Source of the DNA: Coprinus comatus | Taxonomy: Eukaryota; Basidiomycota; Agaricomycetes; Agaricales; Agaricaceae | Reading direction: 5' to 3' | Assembly (NCBI GenBank): GCA_034638255.1 | Contig: JAWPGT010000046.1 | Span: 1-64,000 of the forward strand | Length of the DNA: 64,000 bases | Shown here: positions 22,829 to 34,080 of the stretch, one piece after another | How positions within the stretch are numbered: position 1 is the first letter of the stretch | Layout: the number at the start of each line of letters is the position of its first letter | Translations under genes and position numbers: made by a program | Notes under the pieces: generated by a model | What the model saw: only the letters and a program-made list of their open reading frames with translations | What the model was told of the DNA's origin: nothing | The model's database searches: none

Positions 22829-23845
22829 TTGTTTTCCAGACAACCACCTGCTCTACCTCCTACTTCAAGAGACACAAACAAAGTAGAGCTAGTTGATCTC
22901 TTTGACTCTGCTGTACGAATCCCAGAGGTTAGCACAACCTTTGGAACTCCATCAATATGGAGATATCTTCTACCAGGAGCCAAACTCTCAATTGCTCAAC
23001 AAACTTGTCTCTCTGAAACCTGGAAAGGATTTCAAGAACTCAATGAACAAGGAAGTTCTCAAATCACTGCCAATATCCATTACATCTTCCATTTCCTCCT
23101 ACCCTATAAATCTACCTCTCTCCTCATCCAAGTCAACATCTATGACCTATATCTAGCAGTCAACAACCTCTATCAACCAACAGTTGAGAACCCAAGTCTC
23201 ACCACTACTATTGAAGTCAACCAAGTACAAACCCTATTCAATAGCCACAAGCTTGGAAACCTTAGGAATGCAATCCATGATAAAGTCATTGCTCTAGACT
23301 TATTCCCTACACCATCACCTATCCAAACTCACCCCCCTGCCAATCCATTTGGAACCAATCCTAATCCTCAATCACCAAACAACACTTCCATTCACTCAGC
23401 CTCACAAACCCACTCCTGTGCTCAATCACCTACTCCCAGAAACCCAGCTCATCCCCCTTCCAGAATAACTGACCAACATGAAGAAAACTACAATGGAAAT
23501 TTTGACATCCCTATCAAAAAGTTTGATGGAAAACCCATTCACTATGAGAATTGGAAAGATAGCATCATCTTTGCACTACAATCAAAGCCCAAATACTTTC
23601 ACAATGGTGCTATACAAGTGGAACAAGCCATACTGCTTGTACTCCAATTATTGACTCATGGAAGCTGTGGACATTTCCAAAGGCAGTACTTGAACTCTCA
23701 GAGAGGAGCAGATGCTGGAACATACAGATATGGAACATGGAATGATTTCATCATGAGTCTTGACCAAGCCTTTCAACCCCATGCAGAAGCTGCTGATGCT
23801 CCAGACTCCTTCCCAGTCCATGTTACAATGATGACTAATTGTTGA
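22829..23845 (+). pseudogene. gypsy-C Gag, interrupted by a MITE
   Basis: A 338-codon frame beginning MFSRQPPALPPTSRDTNK. The Gag core is IPIKKFDGKPIHYENWKDSI ... GTWNDFIMSLDQAFQPHAEA. The last 15 codons belong to a MITE inserted at 23801. Beyond the MITE (24448 on) the frame resumes as CNKLKTYHMLPWQNMEDHAN up to 24529, where a copia-2 LTR cuts it off. The upstream region (LVDLFDSAVRIPEV) is not a recognised domain. Confidence 0.75.
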
Positions 23846-24447
23846 GCTGAAGTTTTACCAAAACTTCATCAACTCATTCATCATACAGTGGACTGGCACA
23901 CTAGTTTATATACATGTATTTGTCTATCACATCCCATCATTCCCATCATTCCCATCACTTACTGGCATAGGAAACAAAATGTGTGTTAGAGGATGGATAA
24001 TTCATTGATAATCAAGGTTTGAAACATGATTTTGCCTTTGTGTTTTAGAGGGCCAAGTCCACATTACATCAAGGTGTATTTAAGGCTGGTGTAAACAGGT
24101 GTTCTTGTGTATGTGAACCCACAACAACATCAACACCCCCTTAACATTTCTGGTTGCACTAAATTTGGAATATGAGTTGGGGAATCTTCTCTAACAAGGT
24201 TATTGAGCTCGTGGATTAGTAAAACATTGCACACTACTCTTTGAAACTCAACAATTAAAGTATGACATGGCTTGCCAGAAGATGCCATGTAATGATAGGA
24301 GTGATGGATGTGATGGGATGTGATAGACAAATACATGTACATAAACTAGTGTGTCAGTCCACTGTATGATGAATGAGTTGATGAAGTTATGGTAAAACTT
24401 CAGCTCAACAATTAGTCATCATTGTAACATGGACTGGGAAGGAGTTT
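23801..24447. mobile_element. 647 bp MITE with long TIRs and 9-bp TSD (Mutator-like)
   Basis: Terminal inverted repeats of about 145 bp, nearly identical: left starts CCAGACTCCTTCCCAGTCC, right (reversed) AAACTCCTTCCCAGTCC. Flanked by the 9-bp duplication GCTGATGCT (23792-23800, 24448-24456). Removing element plus one duplicate restores an open Gag frame (HAEAADA joined to CNKLKTYH). A 9-10 bp TSD with long TIRs points to the Mutator-like superfamily. No transposase inside. Confidence 0.88.
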
Positions 24448-24529
24448 GCTGATGCTTGTAACAAGCTCAAAACTTATCACATGCTTCCTTGGCAAAATAT
24501 GGAAGATCATGCTAATAATGTCAAGCAAC

Positions 24530-24824
24530 TGTAAGCGCAGGAACGTAGAGCACGACGGGACGCGTAGATTAATGAAAGAACGAAGGTGATTGATTAAGAA
24601 ATAAGTGAGATACACTGCAGACAATGGTATGAGACTAGAACATAAAGTTATACTATAACTACTCACCTGCAGACAATGGTATGAGACTAGAAGGTCACCA
24701 AGTGTCTGCAGGACGCTTCTACAAGCTGTGACATCACACAGTAACACCACATGATCAGAAAAGCAATCACAAGCTACAACTCCATCAACTCCTGACATTG
24801 GGACTGCCTGGAGCAATCCTGACA
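24530..24824 (-). repeat. copia-2 solo LTR without target duplication
   Basis: 295 bp, plus strand TGTAAGCGCAGG ... GCAATCCTGACA. Left flank GCAAC and right flank ATAGG do not match, and gypsy-C jumps from gag to RNase H across it. It looks like the product of recombination between two copia-2 LTRs inserted at different places. Confidence 0.85.
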
Positions 24825-25258
24825 ATAGGCTGAACTACAGAAATACAACTTTGTGATTAAAACACAAACCAGGGAAAGAAATTCCTGCTGCAGATGCACT
24901 TTCTAGATGACCAGATCATAACTTTGACTCTGCTGAAGAAAATGTGGACATTGTGGTTTTACCAAACAAGCTATTCTTAAACGCCACTTCAACTGAACCT
25001 GCCTTAATTGCCCAAGAACCCACTCTGAAGGAGAAACAACGGCTTCTAGCACAGCATCATGATCATCATTCCACAGGACACCCTGGAATAGATGAAACAT
25101 TAAGATGAATTCAGTTAATAGTGAAATGGCCTGGAATGCATGATTTCATTACCAACTATGTCAAAGCCTGTCCACAATGCCAACAATTCAAGATTGATGA
25201 GAATCCTGCAAAACCTCCATGTCAACCACTTCCTCCATCCAAATCTATGTGCATTTTT
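24825..25258 (+). pseudogene. gypsy-C RNase H end and integrase zinc finger
   Basis: Begins AELQKYNFVIK and continues towards DALS at 24900, the usual end of gypsy RNase H. Then a run encodes the integrase HHCC region (EKQRLLAQHHDHHSTGHPGI at about 25040-25095, then CPQCQQFK at 25170). TGA/TAG interruptions are present. Confidence 0.75.
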
Positions 25259-25553
25259 TGTCAGGATTGCTCCAGGCAGTCCCAATGTCAGTAGTTGATG
25301 GACTTGTAGCTTGTAATCGCTTTTCTGATCATGTGGTGTTACTGTGTGATGTCACAGCTTGTAGAAGCATCCTGCAGACACTTGGTGACCTTCTAGTCTC
25401 ATACCATTGTCTGCAGGTGAGTAGTTATAGTATAACTTCATGTTCGAGTCTCATACCATTGTCTGCAGTGTATCTCACTCATTTCTTAATCAATCACCTT
25501 CGTTTCTTCGTTAATCTACGCGTCCCGTCGTGCTCTAGGTTCCTGCGCTTACA
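25259..25553 (+). repeat. copia-2 solo LTR in gypsy-C integrase
   Basis: 295 bp in the opposite orientation (TGTCAGGATTGC ... CGCTTACA). Flanked by TTTTT (25254-25258, 25554-25558). Confidence 0.9.
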
Positions 25554-26667
25554 TTTTTGGTGATATTGCTATGGACCTGATCACTGATCTCCCTCCTTGC
25601 AGAAAATTTGATTCTATATTATCTGTGATAGATCGTGGATTATTAAAGGGGATAATACTCTGTCCAACATCAAAAACCTGCACTTTCACTGATATCTCTA
25701 AACTCCTGATCGACAATGTCTACAAACAGTTTGGTACCCCCAACACTATTGTCTCAGATTGCAATCCTCATTTTGCTTCTAAAGCTGCCCAAAGGTTCTT
25801 TAAAATGCTCCAGATCAACTGGAAACCTTCTACAGCATACCATCACCAAACAGATGGTGCAACAGAATGAGCTAATCAAGAGATTGAAACATATCTCTCG
25901 ATCTGCTGCAATAACCAACCAAATGACTGGGTTGATGCACTTCCACTTCTCGAATTCAGTTACAACTCCCATCCCCATGCTGCCAACAAACAATCACCAC
26001 TAGAAATTATGACTGGAATGAATCCACCATCCTCCCCAACATCATGGAAGAATCTGGTGCACCATCAGTCAATGATCATGTTCAAAAACTTGATTGTTTC
26101 AGACACGAAGCACTGCTAGCCTATCAATCCACAGCTAAAGTGATAGCTTCTCATGTCAAACATCCCCATTATCCAACCTATAATGAAGGGGATGAAGTTT
26201 ATCTAAATGTGAAGAACCTTCCTATCCAATACCAATCATCAAAGATCAAGCCGAAACGTCAAGGCCCCTTCAAGATCCTAAAATGCAAAGGACCTCTGAC
26301 TTATCAACTTCTCCTACCAACTTCATGGAAGATCTATGATATGTTTCATGTGGCTCTGTTGAAACCCACAGTTCAAAATGAGATCAACCCAAACAAGCCT
26401 TCCTCTGAAACCATCCCTGATTTGATAGATGGAGAAGAACACTGGGAAGTTGAAGCAATCATCAATCACAAAAGGAGTAGAAACAAGATGAAGTATTTGA
26501 TCAAATGGAAGGGATTTCCTGACTCAGAGAATACTTGGGAACCAGAAGAGAATGTTTCAGATTCAGCAAAAGAACTGTTTGGAGAATACCAGAAGAACCA
26601 TCGCCTTTCACTTAAAAGAGCTCCTCCAAAGAAGACACTCTCTACCCCCACTCGCAGATATAAATGA
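25554..26667 (+). pseudogene. gypsy-C integrase core and chromodomain
   Basis: Integrase Asp motifs MDLITDLP and TIVSDCNPHFASK and the Glu block QTDGATE-ANQEIETYL, where a TGA stands between E and A (a CGA-to-TGA change). A frame shift near 25990-26040 precedes the C-terminal part: KPKRQGPFKILKCKGPLTYQ (GPY/F-like) and a chromodomain HWEVEAIINHKRSRNKMKYL ... WKGFPDSENTWEPEENV. Ends TRRYK at 26667. The chromodomain would target integration to marked heterochromatin. Confidence 0.85.
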
Positions 26668-27037
26668 CCTAACAACAAGACTCCACCTCAGGCCCCAACT
26701 CCTCTCCTCTTGAATACTCACCCTTCTCTCATTCATCTTCCATACCAAGCCTAAGCTCAACCACCAACGACACATTTCTGTCACCAGCAATCACACCCTT
26801 GAACTGCATCTACAACAGGAACTATCAATACTCCTCTTACTCTCAATCCAGCTTTTGATCCTAACCAACTTCAACTAGATGATCCAGAAGTGCAAATTCT
26901 TCTTGACATTGCTATTGAAGACATTCCTCCTCACATCCTTAATTGCCTTCACATTGACACTCTTATCAATTGTGGTACTTACCCACCTGGAACAACTATG
27001 ATTGAAGAACCCCAACTTGCTGCAGCTATTGTCCTGG

Positions 27038-27038
<1 letters not shown>
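26668..27038 (+). other. gypsy-C 3' tail
   Basis: Partly open sequence (26880-27038 reads DPEVQILLDIAIEDIPPHIL), probably a continuation of the element. Truncated by the LINE poly(T). Confidence 0.4.
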
Positions 27039-27073
<35 letters not shown>

Positions 27074-29625
27074 CAACAATTTATATTCGCGGTGCTCGGA
27101 TGCAGTCCGCTAGCAACCCCAGAGGGGTTGCAGTAAATACAAACAACTAGTATCTACAGTATGGTACAGAAACAGTCTGGCTAGCTGGATATGGGTATGC
27201 CTAATGCCACACCTGGGAGATGGGTCAGTTTAACGCCTGGCCAAATAGGAAGGGGGAACAATATCTCCTGCGCATCAGGAGTTTGCAGGGCAGAGTTGCC
27301 CATACTGTATCCTTCTAGAGTTATCCAACACCTGCTGGGGGATCAGGCCTGAATGCAAATGCAGAGGGATTGTCATTCAGAAATTCAAGAAGGCCTTCAA
27401 CAGAAGTTGGAAGACCTCCATAGCAGTGATACCTCCTACAAGAGGTAAATATATGACTCTGTGTCTCCATACAATTACCACATGGGCATGAAGTAGGAAG
27501 AGTGGGGTGGAATCTTGCCCTATATTCACCTATAGGAGCATGACCAAGGATAGCATGGCACACCCGTGTTGATAATGACACAGATGCCTTGGCAAGTGGA
27601 AGCCATGAGCCACCATGAAGGTAGCTTGGCTGGAGTAGGGTGTTTTTGGACCCTTTGAGATCCATGAAGTGATGGCCTCGATACTTGGATGAGTGGAACA
27701 TAGTGATCCATTCATCTGAACAATGTTGAGTGCAGTCTTTACAAAGGCGCTCAAGAGATGTTGTGGGAACCACACCATGTGGGACCTGTAGTGATGTTGC
27801 AAGCTCATGTGCTTGTTGGTATATTTTCCATTTTGCCTTGGAAGGAACATGGACAAAGTGAATGGAAGATTCTGGTTCTTGTTGGAACCAGTCCCCAAGT
27901 GCATGTATAATAGCCAGAGCATGGCTCTGTCCTGATTGTACAGTGGGTCTTACTGCTCATCTTGCAACAGCAATTGAGTCAGTAAATATAAGAATATGTT
28001 TGACACCTGGCAAGGAGACAGCCTTGCAGATCCCAAGACACATTGCAAATAACTCCCCTCCAGGGGCAGTTACTTTCCCAGCTACTTGCCGCAATTGAAT
28101 GCAGCGAGCTCCCTGGAACACAACAGCTGCCGAGACAGCTTGGTAGCGCCCTACAAGTGGTAGACTTGCATCTACACCTGCATAGACACTCTGTGGGGCA
28201 CCTTGTACATCCTCTAAGAGATGATCAAGGTGTATGATATAATTCTGGAGATGAGCTGCTGCATCTTCTCTAGGTTTGTGATATGCAGTAAACTTGATAT
28301 GGTCTGGGAACTGATCAAGTAACCAAAATCCTGGGCGCGCTTCAGACACAGTGGGGTCAAAGTGTTCACCCAGTTCATGGAGGTGGTTGTTTGCCTCCAT
28401 AACTGCTGACTTGACTTTCAACCGGAAGGTCTGAGTCATGCCAGTGATTGATGTAGGATGGGCATCTGCCTCTCCTTGGTATGGCCTATCAAGCAATGCT
28501 CGAAGTGGGTGTGAGGGTTGAAGAGTCCCTATACGGAAGATGGCACATTCCAATAGTTTCTTAAGATGTAACTGTATGGGGATGAGCCCTGCAAGAGACT
28601 CAACTCCACCTGTTGGAGATGTGTGAAATGCACCTGTAACCCACAATGCAGCTTTATGTTGCATTGTGTTGAGAGATTTCAGAGCCCCTTTGTATTGGGC
28701 ACCCTTGAAGTACCATAGGCAATGTCCATAGGTGGCTATGGGCATCACACATGAGTGATAGAGAAGACGCTTCTGCTGTGGAAGGAGTCCTCAGGTTGAA
28801 TTACCAAGCATGCCCATAGCTTTCACAGTGGACAATGCCTTAGTAGAGTAGAAGCAGACATGCTCTTTAAAAGTAAGAGCACAATCAAAGTAAAATCCCA
28901 AGTACCTCCGATATGGTTTGGGGTGCAGAGGAGTGTTTTCAGTAAATGGAGGAAATCCCAAGTCAATGACTGGGTTTTCTGTGTTATTTGGCTTGCGTGC
29001 AAAGTGGAATACTTCAGACTTGTCATGTTCCATAACAAGTCCAAAAGATGTGAGGATATTATGAACAATTCCATATGCTCTTTGGAGCGTAGGTATATTG
29101 TCTGCAGGAGTCTTGGCCTGGGCCAAGATAGTACCATCATCCACATATGAGACCATTGTGGACCTCAGATTGTGTGCCCGTAAATCAAACAACTTCATTA
29201 CTGGGGACATGTAAAGCACAGATAGTACTGGTGACAAGGCAGAGCCCTGGCCCACTCCTACTGAGGCTGCAAATGGACCTGATTGGAAGTTATTCCACAA
29301 ATAGGAGGTCTCTCTCCCAACCAGATATGATGCAAAGAATCCAGCCACATGTGGTCCAAATCCTTGTTTGTGTAATATCACCATGAGCATGTCATGGTTC
29401 AATGAAGGAAAGAACTGAGCAATATCAAAGGCAATAATGCTTGTCTTGAGCCTCTAGCCCATCCAGCTTGCACTATATGGGTGAGGTACATCCCTGCATC
29501 TTCAGTGGAGCGTTGGATAATGCCCCCCCACATTGATTTGGATGGAAAATGTTCCATTTGACACAGTCAAATTGGAGACAAGTTGAGATCATTTTCTCAA
29601 TGAGTTTCCCTAAGGTGATAGGACG
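27039..29625 (-). mobile_element. 5'-truncated non-LTR retrotransposon (LINE, RT plus RNase H)
   Basis: On the minus strand: RT from about 29625 (PITLGKLIEKMISTCLQFD, FFPSLNHDML, GVGQGSALSPVLSVLYMSP, catalytic YVDDGTIL); thumb and YRRYLGFYFDCALTFKEHV; then RNase H (YAGVDASLPL ... GGELFAMCLGI ... ILIFTDS); then a C-terminal Cys/His block (CPCGNCMETQSHIFTSC); 3' UTR and a 32-nt poly(A) tail (T27039-T27070 on plus). This layout suits the Tad/I-like LINEs of fungi. ORF1, endonuclease and early RT are missing, the usual 5' truncation. Frame breaks at 28749-28790 and a TGA after FTDSIAVAR make it inactive. Confidence 0.88.
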
Positions 29626-31212
29626 ACGTTTTAGCTGTTCCTTGGCATCCCACCAACTGTAGGGAGCTGTTCTGATGTGAGTACCTCGTCTTCTAGCTGG
29701 TGGTTCAGCTGAGGGAGGTTGCTGGTGGACAGGAGTGGTTGGAGGAGGCAAAGAAGAGGATGGAGGCATTGGAGGTGTAGATGGAGGTGAGTGCTTTGGT
29801 GAGAGTGTTGGTGATGCAGATGGAGATGGAACAGGTTCTTGAAGAGGAATTGGAGCCACAGGAGGTAAAGCGACTGCAGAGAGAGCAGGAGGAACGATTA
29901 GAGCTGCAGGAGCGACTACAGGATGTGATACACTACCCCCCTCATCTTCAGAAGCTGAAACATCGTCAGGAGGAGGAATAGAGGAGCTAGAGGGCAAAGA
30001 AAGCGAAGTAGAGGGAGAAGATGGTGTTTCAGACAAGCCAAAGTCAGGAATAGCATCCATTTTCGCTTTTGACAGCCCAGGGAACCACCTCTCATCAAAC
30101 TGAGCAGTCTCAGAGATGATAACCTTCCTTGTAGTTGGATTGTAGAACTTCCAGCCCTTGTAGCCAGTGGGATATCCAAGAAAAACACATTTTTCCATAT
30201 GAGGCTCCAGAGATTTCCTTTCATCCTTCTGAATATAGACATAGGCAGTGCAGCCCCATACTCTAAGGTGGGAAACGTCAGGTTTTCACTTATAGAAGGC
30301 CTCATAAGGTGTAGTGTTGGGTAGAGGGGAGGTGGGAAGGAAATTCCAAACATGAACCATTGCAGCCAGACATTCACCCCAGAAAGATGGAGGTAAACCT
30401 GACTCTGAGAGCATTGTGGTGATTCTCTCACCCATAGTGCGATTGGAGCGCTCTGCTAGGCCATTCTGCTGTGGTCTATTGTGAGTAGAATGCCTCCTTT
30501 CAATCCCAGACTGAGTTGTGAAGGAAATGAATGCTTTAGACATGTATTCACCCCCTTTATCATCCTGTAGAGCCTTGATCTTGGTCCCCAGCTGGTTCTC
30601 AGCCCATGATTTATATGCTTTGAACGCTTCAAAGGCTTCTGACTTGGCCTTGAGCAGGTACACAGCCCGAAAACGCATAGAATCGTCAATAAAGGTCACC
30701 CAGTACTTGTAGCCTTGAGCTGTAGCTGTAGGAAGTGGTCCATGAAGATCTGAGTGCACTAGATCAAGTGGGGAGCGAGTATGGTGTGTAGAAGGAGGGA
30801 ATGAGGTTGAATGCATCTTCCCAGCGAGGCAGGGCTCACAAATCGTGTCAGGGAGCGCTCCAGAGACCAGGGAAAGGCCAGTAACAAGTTCCTGACTGAT
30901 TAGCTTCTTCAAATCAGCAAGATTATGGTGTATAAGGCATCTGTGCCACAGGGAAAGGTCAAGGGGAAGTGTAGAGGCCAAAAATGCAGTCTCTGAAGCG
31001 ACCACAGTGCCATTGAGCAAGGCATTGTTGGATTCAGTGATTGAAGCAGTAAACAGAGTCTTCCTATCCTTCCTGAAGGCCAGAGAGTGCAAAGATATAT
31101 TAATATTCAAGCCTCTATGGCGGGTAAGGTAAAGACAGGCAAAAAGATTGTTTCTTAAAGCAGGAATATGTAAAACTCTTGAAAACTCGACCACTCTCCC
31201 CTTCTTTCCTCT
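29626..31212 (-). pseudogene. copia-2 pol: GAG-pre-integrase, integrase, linker
   Basis: Continuation, on the other side of gypsy-D, of the copia-2 polyprotein. Pre-integrase zinc finger WHRCLIHHNLADLKKL ... CEPCLAGK; integrase Asp in DLVHSDLHGPLP, Asp in LQDDKGGEYMSKAF, Glu in QQNGLAERSNRTMGERITTM, so all three catalytic positions are kept. Then FLGYPTGYKGWKFYNPTTRK and a long Ser/Pro-rich linker (about 29700-30000). One frame change near 30290. The RT and RNase H that should follow are missing; the LINE begins instead. Confidence 0.88.
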
Positions 31213-31730
31213 TGTCATGTACTGTGCCACCGACCAACCTTCCGACAACTCTTCCAACACTCCGACAGTTCCGACTGTCAATCTTGTTATCAGTCGCCGA
31301 CCTCTTGGACCTTCATCTCTTATCTGCTCATCCTATTCCAACTTCCTGTTTCGGTTACTTCCCTTTTCAGTCGGCATCATCCTTTTTAGTATGTCGGCCC
31401 GTTGTCCTATTATCTTATATTTTGATATGTTATATTCCAATATCAGTAAACAATGTATTTAATCACTAGTCGCTCATGTACATTCCGTAGTCTGATATCA
31501 ACATAGTATCCGCACTCATTCCTCTGTCTCTGTCTTGTTCCGACTCTAAGTCAATCTTGTCTCCGCTCTTGTTCTCTACTCTCCTCCGTAATTCCTTCTG
31601 ACATTCTTTCTGACCATTCAGTCCTCTTGCAAGTGAGGCTAATCACAGTATTGGAAGGGTGCAACACATACATTGAAGCCGAAGCCTCAATCCGACGTTG
31701 CTAGCTCATCTCCAATCCCCATTCTTAACA
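31213..31730 (+). repeat. gypsy-D 5' LTR
   Basis: 518 bp, TGTCATGTACTGTGCC ... CCATTCTTAACA. The primer-binding region that follows (GTATATCAGACTCC) was not matched to a tRNA. Confidence 0.93.
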
Positions 31731-33343
31731 GTATATCAGACTCCAAGCTTCTGGTACTGTCTCTCTTGTTTCTATGTCTGGAATTACTACTACTGTTCCT
31801 TCCTGGTCTGCTCGTGTTCAGGCCGAAGAGCCTGCTCATGTTCAGACTACTCTTGCTGCTAGGTCTATTTTTGATACTGGTTCCCCTCTTACCCCTACTC
31901 CCTCTGGTTATCATTCACCGAATCTTTCCTGATCCAACTCTGTGACCAATATTCACCATTGTGGAGGTCTACCTGCATTTAACCTTGGTCATTGCTGAGC
32001 TAACAACCCAACTCCAAACCCTCCCAGTGGTTTTCATCCTGAAGTTCCAATGGACAAGAATGAAAGGGATTCCAATTCCAAAAATCATCCCAAAATTCCC
32101 CATGTTCCAGCTGATCCTGTTAACAGAGTTCTGCAAAACCCCCCAAACCCACCTGACAGTGGTGATGGTGGCAGCAGTAGCGATGATGATGATGATGACA
32201 ATAATGCAGATGATAATGACAAACACCCGAACAATCCCGATCCACCTTTGGCCCAACAGCCTGTTTGGGATAACATGGAGGATCAGCTACAAGCATTCTT
32301 GCATGGTCTCGGCACTCTTAGTCGTGCCTTGACTGCCTAGGCCCGCACTTCGGCTACTCCTGCTCCCAATCCTCCTGTTCGAGTCGGATCATGCTCACAT
32401 TTGTGAACCGGCAATCTTTGACAGTTCTAAACTGGCGAAATTGTCAGAATTCCTTTTCCAATGCCATCTATACTTCCAACATCATCAGAGCCTGGCCTCC
32501 AATGTCAATCGGGTCGGGTTCACTCTCTCCTATCTCTCTGGTTCTGCCCGTCAATGGTTCCAAACTGTGCTCGAGAATACTCATGACTGGATGTTAGTCC
32601 CCTGGTACACCGACTGGGATCTATTCGTCCTAGAACTCACCACTAACTTCGGCTCTTCCGACTTAGTCACTGAAGCTGCAGAGGAATTGGACAACCTCAC
32701 TATGGCTTCAGGAGGTCCGATTGCGACCTACAATGTCGAGTTCAACCGTTTGGCTGGAGTCCTCCAATACCCTGATTATCTTCTCTGCCGTGCCTATTAC
32801 AAAGGTCTTCCTGACCGACTCAAAGACGCTCTCTATGCACTACCCCAGGGCAAACCAACCTCTCTTGCCAATATGCATGACACTTGCATTCATATCGATC
32901 AACACTATTGGGAACGTCAACGCGAAAAGAAGTGTGTTGCAAGTCACAACCTGCCAAATACTCCCACTGCGACTACTCAGTCTTCCACTTCCAACTCTTC
33001 TACTTCTACTTCTACATTGGGTCAATCGTCTTCCAAGTCCAAGTCGTCTGACAAAACCAAATCGGCGACCCCTGCTCCGAAAGCCACTACTACTACTTCC
33101 ACTACTCCTAAACCTGCAACTGATCTCTCCAATAAACTTGACTCTAACGGCAAGCTCACCGCCGAAGAACGTCAACGTCGGATTGCTAACAACCTCTGCC
33201 TCTTCTGCGGCGCCACTGGTCATGGTGTTAGCTTTTGTCGGAAGAAAGCAGCTTCAGAAGCAGAGAAAGCCAAGGCTCGGGCAGCTACTACTACAACTTC
33301 AGAAACGACCTCGTCCTCTCAAACCAAGAGTTTGGGAAACTGA
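31731..33343 (+). pseudogene. gypsy-D Gag
   Basis: Acidic N-terminal part (SGDGGSSSDDDDDDNNADDN, about 32150) ends in a TAG at 32338. The Gag domain follows in another frame from about 32441 (LSEFLFQCHLYFQHHQSLAS, GSARQWFQTVLENTHDWMLV, WDLFVLELTTNFGSSDLV). Then a Ser/Thr/Lys-rich linker and a CCHC knuckle (CLFCGATGHGVSFC) near 33200. Overlaps the protease frame by about 100 nt. Confidence 0.85.
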
Positions 33344-34080
33344 TCTGCAATCCTTTGGGTGTGCAGACCAAGGATTGCATTCTTCCTCCCTGCACTATTC
33401 CCTTTGTTTGTTTGAATGCTTCTGCTCTTTCTAACCCCAACTCACTTCATATTCCTTTATCTTCTTCTGCTCCTTGTTTTGCTTCTTGTTCCAAATTGCC
33501 AATTGTTGCTCTTATTGATAGCAGTTCTACTCATTGTTTCATTGACACCAAATTTGTTTGCGAGTTCACTATACCTACTAGTTCTTGTCCTCCAGTTGAA
33601 TTACAATTATTTGATGGCTCTTCTAACTCTTATATTACCCAATCTCTGTCTTTACCTATTACTTTTCCCTCTGGTGAATCTATGGCTATTGATTTCTATG
33701 TGACTCAGCTTGACTCTTCGTGCGCTATGGTTCTTGGTTACAACTGGCTCACCCGCTACAATCCATTGATTGACTGGGTCTTGGGCAGTATCTCTTTCCA
33801 ATCTATGACTAATGATGATCTTGCTCTCTCTGCTTCGCTGCGAAAACCGACAGTGGCCGATGCCCCTGTCACTCCATCTCTTTCTGACGTTTCCGACATC
33901 AATCTTTCCGACTTGTCTTCTGACAATCTTGTTTCTTCTGCTGTCACTCCTGTAGGGTGCTCTGCCTCTGCATCACCGATCAAGCCACACATCAGTTTCG
34001 TGAATGTGATTGCTTTCAATCGTGCTTGCCGACTGCCTGGTTCGCAACAGTTCATGTTGGATCTCAAGTCTAATGTTTGA
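33235..34080 (+). pseudogene. gypsy-D protease region
   Basis: Frame of about 281 codons with a retropepsin-like site IVALIDSSSTHCFIDTKFV (active-site triplet D-S-S rather than D-S/T-G, so possibly inactive) and flap/hydrophobic block AMVLGYNWLTRYNPLIDW. Ends at a TGA at 34078-34080 that looks like a converted CGA. Confidence 0.8.

Larger units (their letters stand above)
22829..27038 (+). mobile_element. gypsy-C: rearranged Ty3/gypsy chromodomain element
   Basis: Pieces in order: gag (22829-23800 and 24448-24529), copia-2 solo LTR, end of RNase H plus integrase zinc finger (24825-25258), second solo LTR, integrase core and chromodomain (25554-26667), and a 370 bp tail. Protease, RT and most of RNase H are absent. 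No LTRs of its own were identified. Its right end abuts the LINE poly(T) at 27039. Confidence 0.85.

Noticed and set aside
27039..27070. Poly(T) run as a simple-sequence repeat or assembly filler
   Set aside because: It is exactly at the 3' end of a LINE coding block on the minus strand, so it is the poly(A) tail.
32050..32340. Stand-alone acidic protein
   Set aside because: It is the N-terminal part of gypsy-D Gag, cut by a TAG stop and a frame shift.
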